Assembly: GCA_029861085.1 (NCBI GenBank)
Contig: JAOUAE010000064.1
Location: 1 to 7,305, forward strand
Origin: Candidatus Nitrosopumilus sp.
GTDB taxonomy: Archaea; Thermoproteota; Nitrososphaeria; Nitrososphaerales; Nitrosopumilaceae
DNA: 7,305 bases
Reading direction: 5' to 3'
The first letter of the stretch is position 1. Each line of letters starts with the position of its first letter. The notes below the pieces were generated by a model. The model did not search any database. It worked only from the letters and a program-made list of their open reading frames with translations, and was not told where the DNA came from. Shown here piece by piece: positions 1-5,821 of this stretch. A program made the position numbers and the translations under genes.

Positions 1-50
1 CAATTCTAAGAGATCTGTTAGACATCAGACAAGAGATAGCAAGAGATTGA
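1..50 (+). CDS. C-terminal end of an unidentified upstream gene (partial)
   Basis: Reading from base 3, the frame gives 15 residues, ILRDLLDIRQEIARD, then TGA at 48-50. It looks like the helical, charged end of a real protein. The stop overlaps the TTG start of the next gene in the string TTGA, the usual geometry of translationally coupled archaeal genes. This is the main reason to read it as coding rather than as an extension of the PUA gene, whose own frame is also open to the window edge. Too little remains to name the product. Confidence 0.55.
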   Translation, partial: ILRDLLDIRQEIARD

Positions 51-523
51 AATCAAATTTAATTTCAAAAAGTGAGACAACTGCGCTTTTAAAAATAATT
101 TCAGAGCGATGGGGAATTGAATTTCCAAAAATAAAAAATGTAAAAGTGCATCAAATTTTGGATGATGCACAGATCATCACCGCTAGTGGAATGAAAATAT
201 TAAAAGTTGAAGATGATTATTTGCCATTTTTATCAGAAACTGAAACTTTGCAAAAGTTTCCATCAGTAACAGTAGATGTCGGAGCTATCAAATTTATGTG
301 CAAAGGTGCAAATGTGATGAGGCCTGGAATTAAAGAATTTACAGAGTTTGAAAAAGACAAGCTTGTATGCATCGTAGAAGAATCTCATCATAAATTTTTA
401 GCAGTTGGAAAGTCAATGGTTTCTAGCTCTGAGTTACAAAATATGGAAAAAGGCGAAGTTATAAAAAATATCCATTACATATCAGACAGGTTTTGGGAAA
501 CTGGAAAAACAATTTACGATTGA
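47..523 (+). CDS. PUA-domain RNA-binding protein, archaeal MCTS1/Tma20-like
   Basis: This 158-residue protein has an N-terminal pre-PUA domain (about 1-70) and a C-terminal PUA domain (about 73-150). The PUA core VDVGAIKFMCKGANVMRPGI (about 76-95) and the ending KGEVIKNIHYISDRFW (135-150) closely resemble human MCTS1 as I recall it ([20 protein letters not shown], then GIENIHYLNDGLW). In eukaryotes MCTS1/Tma20 pairs with DENR on the 40S subunit in recycling and reinitiation; the archaeal homologues are presumed to bind rRNA or tRNA, but their exact role is not settled. The chosen start is TTG at 47, overlapping the upstream stop by TTGA. The frame is open to the window edge with no ATG, so an upstream start cannot be excluded. 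It converges on the proteasome gene with only 29 bases between the stops. Confidence 0.88.
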   Translation: MKSNLISKSETTALLKIISERWGIEFPKIKNVKVHQILDDAQIITASGMKILKVEDDYLPFLSETETLQKFPSVTVDVGAIKFMCKGANVMRPGIKEFTEFEKDKLVCIVEESHHKFLAVGKSMVSSSELQNMEKGEVIKNIHYISDRFWETGKTIYD

Positions 524-552
524 CAAAGAATTTGTAAAATTAAAAATCAGGA

Positions 553-1149
553 TCACTTGATGGATTCTGTAAATTCTTCAGTGCCATCTTTAGTTATTAC
601 AAGTATGTCTAAACCATCACCACTTGCCGAATCTCTCAAAGCTGCAGATCTGACTGCATGTTTTGCCAAATCAATTGCCTCATCCTTACTCATATTTGGT
701 TTAAATTGTGGATCCAACACACCTAATGCCATTTCAGCCCCAGTTCCAACCGCAGCGTATTCATCAGGAAGAACTGAACCTAAAGGATCAAGAGTATACA
801 TTATTGGTTTGTCAACTACACCACCAACAATCACTTGAGTCAATAATGGGAAGTATCTTCTTTCATACATCATATTTGACATCATTTTAGCAACAGTGTT
901 AGGAGGAACATCTCTTTTGATATCCATTTTTCTAATTTTTGCAAGAGCTGAAATTTGTAAAGCCAGAATCTGCATATCGGCCACCAGGCCAGCACAAGTC
1001 GCACCAACTTTATCAGTAATAGGAAATGTTTTTTTCGTTGATTTACTTACAAGGAAATTTCCAAACGCTATCCTTTTCTCGCTGGCAAAAACTACACCGC
1101 CATCAAAAGTAATTCCAACAGCAGTTGCACCAGGCATATACATTGACAT
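553..1149 (-). CDS. psmB: 20S proteasome beta subunit lacking the canonical Thr1 (probably beta1 type)
   Basis: This 198-residue protein has the archaeal beta-subunit fold signature: GITFDGGVVFASEKR near the N-terminus, KKTF at 39-42, GLVADMQ at 54-60, GGVVDKP at 109-115 and RDSASGDG at 172-179. The 20S core is a cytoplasmic barrel of alpha and beta heptamers that degrades proteins delivered by AAA ATPases such as PAN or Cdc48. Aligned without gaps to Thermoplasma PsmB (from memory), Glu24 and Lys40 match Glu17 and Lys33, but the nucleophile position is Ala8, followed by Thr9. The leader is only seven residues. The same ATA(I/V)G pattern occurs in the Sulfolobus beta1 subunit, reported as non-catalytic, so this is probably a structural subunit working with an active beta encoded elsewhere. 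Three in-frame ATGs (1149, 1143, 1137) compete as starts; the first fits the TATA box at 1169-1177. Confidence 0.93.
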   Translation of the reverse strand: MSMYMPGATAVGITFDGGVVFASEKRIAFGNFLVSKSTKKTFPITDKVGATCAGLVADMQILALQISALAKIRKMDIKRDVPPNTVAKMMSNMMYERRYFPLLTQVIVGGVVDKPIMYTLDPLGSVLPDEYAAVGTGAEMALGVLDPQFKPNMSKDEAIDLAKHAVRSAALRDSASGDGLDILVITKDGTEEFTESIK

Positions 1150-1168
1150 AATTCAAATAATTTTGCCG

Positions 1169-1177
1169 CATAATAAA
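1169..1177 (-). promoter_or_regulatory. TATA-like box for psmB
   Basis: TTTATTATG on the minus strand lies 20-28 bases before the ATG at 1149. There is no ribosome binding site in between, so transcription probably starts at or very near the start codon and gives a leaderless mRNA. Confidence 0.45.
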
Positions 1178-1215
1178 GGGCTTTCTACATTTGACGTGTA
1201 ATTCATGGGCAAAAT

Positions 1216-1222
1216 AATTATA
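1216..1222 (+). promoter_or_regulatory. TATA-like box for the DoxX gene
   Basis: AATTATA lies 23-29 bases before the TTG start at 1245. It faces the psmB box about 40 bases away, so the 95-base gap carries a divergent promoter pair. The spacing supports TTG 1245 as the start and a leaderless or near-leaderless message. Confidence 0.45.
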
Positions 1223-1244
1223 CTAAAAATTTCAGAAAACATCG

Positions 1245-1661
1245 TTGACTGCTGCTGAGATTAAAGAGAAGATCCTAAACGATGTTGTATTCATCGGTTT
1301 GAGATCAGCTGTAGGTGTGATCTTTATACTTCATGGAATTTCAAAACTGGATCCAGGATTTGCAAAGAATTTACCAAACATGGGACTTCCGGCAGAAATG
1401 GCAATTCCAATTGCACTCGCAGAGTTAATTCCCGGAATCTTGATAGTGTTAGGAGTTCTTAGTAGATTATCAGCATCATTAATTTCAATAATTATGTTAG
1501 GGGCAATTTTCATTGTTAAAGGTGCTCAGAGCATAACAGGAAAAGGAGGAGTGGAATTAGATTTGATTTTACTTGCATCAGCACTTGTAATTATGATAGT
1601 AGGTCCGGGCAGAATATCACTTGCACAGATTATCAAAAAATTACCCAGATGTCTTCATTAA
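1245..1661 (+). CDS. DoxX family integral membrane protein
   Basis: This 138-residue protein has about four hydrophobic helices, near residues 14-30, 50-70, 74-94 and 104-124. The first carries the DoxX-type signature RSAVGVIFILHGISKL, with the HGxxKL motif at its end; glycines and prolines punctuate the loops (LAELIPGILIVLGVLSRLSA). The family is named after the small subunit of Acidianus thiosulfate:quinone oxidoreductase, but most members, including bacterial DoxX/YphA types, have no proven activity. I therefore infer only a cytoplasmic-membrane protein, possibly redox-related. The start is TTG; the upstream ATG at 1205 is out of frame. The stop TAA (1659-1661) overlaps the stop of the opposing M20 gene by four bases (TTAA). 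There is no signal peptide apart from the first membrane helix. Confidence 0.85.
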   Translation: MTAAEIKEKILNDVVFIGLRSAVGVIFILHGISKLDPGFAKNLPNMGLPAEMAIPIALAELIPGILIVLGVLSRLSASLISIIMLGAIFIVKGAQSITGKGGVELDLILLASALVIMIVGPGRISLAQIIKKLPRCLH

Positions 1662-3019
1662 CTATTTCCAAAATTATCCATAATCAAGCACATGCACTTT
1701 GTTGTTTTCTTTAGCAAATCAATTCTAGCAAATTCATTAGGAGAATGAATTCTAGAAAACATGTATGTGCTCCCTATTGAAATACAGGGAGCATTTAGTA
1801 TGTCAACAAAAGGATACATAGGCCCAGTTCCAGCATTTGAAACATTTAGAATGGATTTGCCAAAGGTTTTGTCTGCAGCATCCTTTACCTGTGAAACAAA
1901 TGGGTTTGAAGAGTTTGTTCTGGCAGCTGCCTCACCATGAAAAACTTTGACTGAGACGTCATGAAATCCATTGGTTTTCAGATGATTTTTTAATCTCAAT
2001 ATCTGTTTTTTTGGGTTCATTTTAGGTATCAAGCGAAAATCAATTTTTACTAAAGCATCACCCGGAAGAACAGTTTTAGCACCATCTCCAGTATATCCAG
2101 AAACAAACCCCGCAATATTACAAGTAGCGCCACCAACTAAGGCTTTTTTTGCATCCATTCCTGTCTTGCCACCTACGAAAGATTTGATTCCAAATTCTTT
2201 TCTAAATACATTCTCATCAAAGGGCTCTTTTCGAATTATTTCCAAATCATTTTTTGAAAAAGGTGTAACATCTTTGTACCAATCCTTTATCAGAATTTTC
2301 CCGTCATTGTCCCTAAGCGTTTTGACTACCTCAATTAATCGCCATGCAGGATTTTTTATTAGAACCGCCAAACTAGAATGAGCATCTCGAATTGATTCCC
2401 TTACAGATAATTCAACAAAGAGGAGTCCCTTCATTCCAAGACCAATAATGGGCCTATTTTTTGCATCCACATATCCAAATTCCCAAATAACACCATCACA
2501 AGAAAATTTTTTTTTGTATTTTTCTAAATACTCTTCAATGTGTGCACTGCCAGTTTCCTCTTCACCCTCAATTACAAATTTTATGTTACACGGTACATCG
2601 CCTGTTGTTTTAAGACATGCTTCAACAGCTTTAATTCGTGTGATCAATTCACCTTTGTCATCAGTTGCACCTCTTCCAAAAATCTTGTTACCTTTTCTAG
2701 TACCACTGAATGGGGGATAATCCCATAGATCAAATGGTTCAGCAGGTTGCACATCATAGTGATTATAAAACATCAAGGTTTTTGACGAATTTTGTTTTGA
2801 TTTTATCTCCCCATACACAATTGGCGCAACACCTTTTTTTAATCTCAAAATTTCAGATTTAACTCCAGATTTTTTTAATAGTTTATGAACCAATTTTGCA
2901 CATTCCTCAATACCCTCATTTTTTGCAGAAATGCTAGGTTGGTGAATTAACATTTGTAAATCTGTAATCAGACTATCCATATGGGCATCTACATGTTTTA
3001 GGGGATTCATGTCAGTCAC
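1658..3019 (-). CDS. M20 family metallopeptidase (carnosinase/dipeptidase-like)
   Basis: This 453-residue protein is of normal length for CNDP-like M20 dipeptidases, and all expected active-site motifs are present. YNHYDVQP supplies His87 (metal) and Asp89; GRGATDDKG supplies the bridging Asp120; EGEEETGS supplies the Glu154-Glu155 pair (general base and metal ligand); WEFGY puts Glu180 at another ligand position; RIHSPNEF supplies His425 near the C-terminus. DAHSS (His214) lies in the lid/dimerisation domain (about 200-320). It should be a cytosolic di-zinc hydrolase of dipeptides or N-acyl amino acids; the substrate cannot be read from the sequence, and DapE- or ArgE-like activity is less likely than dipeptidase. 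The GTG start at 3019 overlaps the stop of the upstream dehydratase as GTGA, implying coupled translation. ATG at 3010 is an alternative start three codons in. Confidence 0.93.
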   Translation of the reverse strand: MTDMNPLKHVDAHMDSLITDLQMLIHQPSISAKNEGIEECAKLVHKLLKKSGVKSEILRLKKGVAPIVYGEIKSKQNSSKTLMFYNHYDVQPAEPFDLWDYPPFSGTRKGNKIFGRGATDDKGELITRIKAVEACLKTTGDVPCNIKFVIEGEEETGSAHIEEYLEKYKKKFSCDGVIWEFGYVDAKNRPIIGLGMKGLLFVELSVRESIRDAHSSLAVLIKNPAWRLIEVVKTLRDNDGKILIKDWYKDVTPFSKNDLEIIRKEPFDENVFRKEFGIKSFVGGKTGMDAKKALVGGATCNIAGFVSGYTGDGAKTVLPGDALVKIDFRLIPKMNPKKQILRLKNHLKTNGFHDVSVKVFHGEAAARTNSSNPFVSQVKDAADKTFGKSILNVSNAGTGPMYPFVDILNAPCISIGSTYMFSRIHSPNEFARIDLLKKTTKCMCLIMDNFGNS

Positions 3020-3879
3020 ACAATTTTATCAAACGGCATCATAACACCAGGAATTTCTTCTAGCAAATCCATCGAAGTCATATGCAACCCCAGTCTTTTT
3101 TGGGCAGATTCTCCTGCCAGTCCATTGATGAATGCTGCTGCTGCTGCAGATTCCAAAGGATTTCGATTTCTGGATAACAATCCTGCAACTAGTCCGGAGA
3201 GGACATCGCCAGTCCCACCAACAGTCATTGCAGGTGTTTTTTTCTCATAAAGATAAGTCGTAAAACCATCAGATATTACATCAGTTGCACCTTTTAGTAA
3301 AACAGTGATTCCAAATTCTTTTGATTTTTCTTCTACAAGTTTAATTCGTTCAACCATAGAATCATAAGGAGTCTCCCCAAACAGTCTCTTAAATTCTCCA
3401 GCATGCGGAGTTACTACAACATTTTTGTTTGCCAAAAGTGGTAAAACTTCAGGAATTAAGGCACTTGCATCTAAAGATAATCTAACATCTCTATCCAACA
3501 AAGACTTTACAAAATGCAGTAGAGCGTTTCTTTCCTGAATTGCAAGTCCCATTCCAATCGTGGCAGAATGTAAATTGTGTGGCAATGCACCAATTAATTT
3601 TTTTACAGCGCCTAAAGTTAGTTTTTGATCAACTAAAGGAATCACTATAAGATTGGGAGAAATTGCACGTGTTGGCGTTACATTGACTTTGGGCACAGAA
3701 GTATAAACAAGATCAGTTCCACATTTCAATGCAGCAATTGAAGACAAAATAGGAGCTCCATGATAGATATAACTTCCACCAACAACTAGAACAATTCCAT
3801 TATCACCTTTTCTAGATCTTGAGTTTCTTGCAGGAATAAATTTTTCAACAATAGGCATAGATAGATTTTCTTGCACCAT
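3016..3879 (-). CDS. nnrD: ADP-dependent NAD(P)H-hydrate dehydratase (NnrD, YjeF C-terminal domain type)
   Basis: This 287-residue protein matches the ribokinase-like carbohydrate-kinase domain of NnrD: KGDNGIVLVVGGS at 24-36, LDASAL, VVTPHAGEFKRLFG, LLKGATDVI and VGGTGDVLSGLVAGLL, with the likely catalytic Asp225 in GTGD. The enzyme uses ADP to dehydrate S-NADHX or S-NADPHX back to NADH or NADPH, repairing damaged cofactors in the cytoplasm. In E. coli and many archaea this domain is fused behind the NnrE epimerase domain. Here only the dehydratase is present, so any epimerase must be a separate gene outside the window. The ATG at 3879 has a TATA-like box 24-30 bases upstream; an internal ATG (Met8) is also possible. 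Two usual family positions differ: LDASAL for LDADAL, and Asn for the common His in AAFINGLAGE. Its stop overlaps the M20 start by GTGA. Confidence 0.93.
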   Translation of the reverse strand: MVQENLSMPIVEKFIPARNSRSRKGDNGIVLVVGGSYIYHGAPILSSIAALKCGTDLVYTSVPKVNVTPTRAISPNLIVIPLVDQKLTLGAVKKLIGALPHNLHSATIGMGLAIQERNALLHFVKSLLDRDVRLSLDASALIPEVLPLLANKNVVVTPHAGEFKRLFGETPYDSMVERIKLVEEKSKEFGITVLLKGATDVISDGFTTYLYEKKTPAMTVGGTGDVLSGLVAGLLSRNRNPLESAAAAAFINGLAGESAQKRLGLHMTSMDLLEEIPGVMMPFDKIV

Positions 3880-3902
3880 ACAGCATATCCTAAAAAATAG
3901 AT

Positions 3903-3909
3903 GAATAAA
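3903..3909 (-). promoter_or_regulatory. TATA-like box for nnrD
   Basis: TTTATTC on the minus strand lies 24-30 bases before the ATG at 3879, in the 56-base gap after trmI. This suggests that nnrD and the M20 gene have their own promoter rather than depending only on read-through from trmI. Confidence 0.4.
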
Positions 3910-3935
3910 TCTTATTTTAAAGAATTAATGAATCA

Positions 3936-4883
3936 TTAAGATGTTTTGTGAGTGCTTTTTTTCACTTGTTTAACACCTGTCTTTTTTGTTGGTTTAGTGG
4001 CTGTCTTTTTTGTTGGTTTAGTGGCTGTCTTTTTTGCAGTTGTTACAGGTATTTTTTTAGTTTCAACAGTAGTTTTAGATTTTTTGTCAGATTTTCTTGA
4101 ATCACGTCCAAAAAAGGCCTTTCTAGCAAAGCAAAGATAGGTAGTATGTCCAATTCCTTGAAATGAGTGCCTAGTTTTTCCCTCCCTAGCTTCAATGTTT
4201 CGTATAATGTGCTCTGTTGATTCTATATCGGTAAACTCATTTTCAATTAGAGCAATAGTCAATTTTTCTAATTGGTTCATGGTAGGACAAATAGCAAATA
4301 TAGATCCGCTTCCTTTCAGCATCTTCCTTACTTGTGGAACTACAACCCATGGATCACCTAAATCAATGAATGCCACATCCATATCCTCTAAAGGCATCTT
4401 TTTTGCAGTTTTTAGATCCAAATTGTGTTGGGTTACATATTTTGAAACTCCTGCTTTTTTGATATTTTTTTCTGCAATTTTCATGAAATTTTCATCGACA
4501 TCAAAAGTGTAGACATGGCCTCGAGGTTTTACAATATTTGCAACAAAAGAGGTCAGGGATCCACTACCAGTTCCAATCTCTAAAATTTTTTGGCCGTCTC
4601 CTATTCCAGATCTTGCAACAATGTACCCGATATCTTTAGGATATACAATTTGTGTGCCATGCTGGATTTTCATAACATAGTCGTACATTGTAGGTTCCAA
4701 TAGATAGACATACTTGTCCTTGTTTGTAATTAATCTAGAACCGTATTCCTTACCAATTGCATCAGAGTGTTTGATTACACCGATATGAGTATGAAATGAT
4801 TCTTTTTTAGATATTTTTGCAAGCCATTTTTTTGAGTTGTTATAGAAAAACAATACAGGGGAATTATTCTTTATTATGGTCAT
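3936..4883 (-). CDS. trmI: tRNA (adenine-57/58-N1)-methyltransferase, TrmI family, with lysine-rich C-terminal repeats
   Basis: The protein has 315 residues. A small N-terminal domain (about 1-60) includes HTHIGVIKHSDAIGKEYGSR (31-50); LLEPTMYDYVMKIQHGTQIVYPKD (61-84) precedes the Rossmann methyltransferase core. SAM-binding motif I is ILEIGTGSGSLT (100-111), acidic motif II is FDVDE (127-131), motif IV is IDLGDPW (173-179), and the TrmI-type end is RHSFQGIGHTTYL (238-250). The family methylates N1 of A58, and in archaea often A57, in the tRNA T-loop, usually as a tetramer. The catalytic part ends near residue 258. A tail of about 55 residues follows, rich in Lys (18) and Thr (14), with five octapeptide units each starting KK (276-315). 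This tail is not part of the normal fold and may bind RNA nonspecifically. The ATG at 4883 fits the TATA box at 4902-4909. Confidence 0.92.
   Translation of the reverse strand: MTIIKNNSPVLFFYNNSKKWLAKISKKESFHTHIGVIKHSDAIGKEYGSRLITNKDKYVYLLEPTMYDYVMKIQHGTQIVYPKDIGYIVARSGIGDGQKILEIGTGSGSLTSFVANIVKPRGHVYTFDVDENFMKIAEKNIKKAGVSKYVTQHNLDLKTAKKMPLEDMDVAFIDLGDPWVVVPQVRKMLKGSGSIFAICPTMNQLEKLTIALIENEFTDIESTEHIIRNIEAREGKTRHSFQGIGHTTYLCFARKAFFGRDSRKSDKKSKTTVETKKIPVTTAKKTATKPTKKTATKPTKKTGVKQVKKSTHKTS
3939..4058 (-). repeat. 24-bp tandem repeat encoding octapeptides in the TrmI tail
   Basis: Five 24-base units code for KKIPVTTA, KKTATKPT, KKTATKPT, KKTGVKQV and KKSTHKTS. The two central units are identical at DNA level: 3978-4001 and 4002-4025 on the plus strand. 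The first 11 bases of the unit recur at 4026-4036. The outer units have drifted. The array runs exactly to the stop codon and keeps frame, which points to in-frame duplication of a Lys/Thr-rich coding unit. Confidence 0.85.
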
Positions 4884-4901
4884 ATAATTTGCCCAAAATT
4901 T

Positions 4902-4909
4902 TTAGATAA
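4902..4909 (-). promoter_or_regulatory. TATA-like box for trmI
   Basis: TTATCTAA on the minus strand lies 19-26 bases before the ATG at 4883. The spacing fits a very short or absent leader. No Shine-Dalgarno sequence is visible before the ATG. Confidence 0.4.
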
Positions 4910-5190
4910 GAATCTACTGATCAAATTCAAAGTGTTATTTACTTTAGAATCTTAAGAATTGCGCTGATGATTATATCAACGGGTTCTCTCTGATTTCCTC
5001 AAAATTGATGAACATTGCCGAATTATGAAGCTGTTTCTTATTTTATAAAGAACAAAAGTTCAAGCCACTATACATGCCCACTAATCTATAAATCAAATGT
5101 AAAAATGAGATGATTTTGTGTTTAAAAATTTAACAAAAAAGTGATTATTTTTGGCTCCGATTTTTTAACAAAAACATAGTCTTAACAGAA

Positions 5191-5297
5191 TTTATGAGTC
5201 AGAGACATCTTACGGTGTTAGCTGGAAGAGCCCAATGCTCACATAAACTAGTTAATACATTTTAGAGTCTCCACAGTAAAGGAGACTGACTTTTTTT
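5191..5297 (+). ncRNA. Possible small RNA ending in hairpin plus T-tract (tentative)
   Basis: On the plus strand several stems can be drawn by eye. TTTATGAG (5191-5198) can pair with CTCACATAAA (5238-5247) with a two-base bulge. Inside it, ACATC (5205-5209) can pair with GGTGT (5214-5218) across a TTAC loop. Alternatively GAGC (5228-5231) can pair with GCTC (5237-5240). The segment ends in the strong hairpin and T-tract at 5266-5297. It does not match tRNA, 5S, SRP or RNase P RNA as I know them. The 5' end is unknown; a TATA-like TTTAAAAATT at 5121-5130 would place it nearer 5150. Confidence 0.25.
5266..5297 (+). terminator. Hairpin followed by seven T's
   Basis: AGTCTCC (5266-5272) and GGAGACT (5281-5287) form a perfect 7-base-pair stem with an 8-base loop. 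After GAC comes a run of seven T's (5291-5297). Archaeal termination relies mainly on T-tracts, so this would work on the plus strand. No plus-strand protein gene lies just upstream, which is why a small RNA is suspected. Confidence 0.5.
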
Positions 5298-5364
5298 CCA
5301 AGATAACAAAAAATGATTGGTCTAAATTTAAAAATCACTTATGAGGTAACTCCACAACAAACAG

Positions 5365-5371
5365 TATTTTA
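5365..5371 (+). promoter_or_regulatory. TATA-like box for the gene at 5397
   Basis: TATTTTA lies 26-32 bases before the TTG at 5397. An ATG at 5390 is followed at once by TAA and is out of frame, so it cannot be the start. The box supports the TTG start. Confidence 0.4.
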
Positions 5372-5396
5372 GTGCCAATTAGAACACCAATGTAAA

Positions 5397-5747
5397 TTGA
5401 CAGAGTTGAAAGTAGAAGGTTCAGGCGGCTACATAATAGCTGACTTGACAGACGAGCAGGCAAAAAAGGCAGATTTGGGAGTTGGGAAATTATTTTTGGC
5501 CCCAATCGGAAAGATTGAGATAGAAAAAATGTCCAAACATTACTGTAAAGTTTGTGAAACTGAATTTGATAACCCACCAAAAATCCACCTAGAAGAAAAC
5601 AACAATGAAGAAATTGCAGATAATTTGATTCTGGTGGAGAGAGGACAATACACTTGTGAAAAATGCAGTGGAGTTATTGGAGAATACAGAGTGTTTAAGA
5701 AAAATGACGAATCAAAAGATATTGGAAAAGCAAATCAGTCTGAATAA
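5397..5747 (+). CDS. Conserved-looking hypothetical protein with two CxxC pairs
   Basis: I do not recognise this 116-residue protein. The first 45 residues (GSGGYIIADLTDEQAKK, then LGVGKLFLAPIGKIEIEKM) look like a small alpha/beta segment. The rest carries two metal-type knuckles, HYCKVCETEF (Cys50, Cys53) and YTCEKCSGVIGEYRVF (Cys87, Cys90), separated by an acidic loop with EENNNEE. Four cysteines in this arrangement suggest one structural zinc site of zinc-ribbon type. The C-terminal 15 residues are charged and probably disordered. The start is TTG, because an in-frame TAG lies at 5370-5372 and no ATG or GTG follows it. Cysteine spacing and ordinary codon use argue for a real gene. A nucleic-acid or protein-binding role is possible but unproven. 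Confidence 0.75.
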   Translation: MTELKVEGSGGYIIADLTDEQAKKADLGVGKLFLAPIGKIEIEKMSKHYCKVCETEFDNPPKIHLEENNNEEIADNLILVERGQYTCEKCSGVIGEYRVFKKNDESKDIGKANQSE

Positions 5748-5793
5748 TTCCAAAATTTTCACCATTTTAATCAATCTAGAAAATGCGCATTCA

Positions 5794-5801
5794 TTAAATA
5801 A
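5794..5801 (+). promoter_or_regulatory. TATA-like box for the 45-residue miniprotein gene
   Basis: TTAAATAA lies 21-28 bases before the ATG at 5822. It supports independent, leaderless-type expression of this very short gene. Confidence 0.45.
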
Positions 5802-5821
5802 AGCAATTTTTTAGAAATAAC

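Larger units (their letters stand above)
4910..5364. other. Intergenic region without a recognised protein gene
   Basis: This AT-rich stretch lies between the divergent trmI and 5397 promoters. No reading frame on either strand looks coding; the one longer minus-strand frame (5335-5580) is mostly antisense to the next gene. It holds a hairpin with a T-tract (5266-5297), smaller possible stems at 5191-5247, an 11-base direct repeat TTTAACAAAAA (5129-5139 and 5164-5174) and two TGATGA hexamers (4965 and 5006). An unannotated small RNA is the most plausible content. Confidence 0.5.

Noticed and set aside
557..1201. Plus-strand reading frames opposite psmB
   Set aside because: They are antisense to a clear proteasome gene and give no recognisable protein.
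2166..2728. Three plus-strand frames of 60-90 codons inside the M20 gene
   Set aside because: They lie opposite conserved M20 coding sequence, and their Phe/Ser-rich translations are typical of antisense shadows.
3952..4512. Plus-strand frames opposite trmI, including a hydrophobic 62-codon one with repeats
   Set aside because: The Val/Phe-rich repeats are just the complement of the Lys/Thr-rich tail; there is no promoter or start context.
5129..5318. Recurring TTTAACAAAAA / TAACAAAAAA strings
   Set aside because: There are two exact 11-base copies and a looser third, but in such AT-rich DNA this is plausibly chance; no regular spacing is seen.
5335..5580. 81-codon minus-strand frame
   Set aside because: It overlaps the start of the CxxC protein gene in antisense, has unnatural composition and lacks a minus-strand TATA box.
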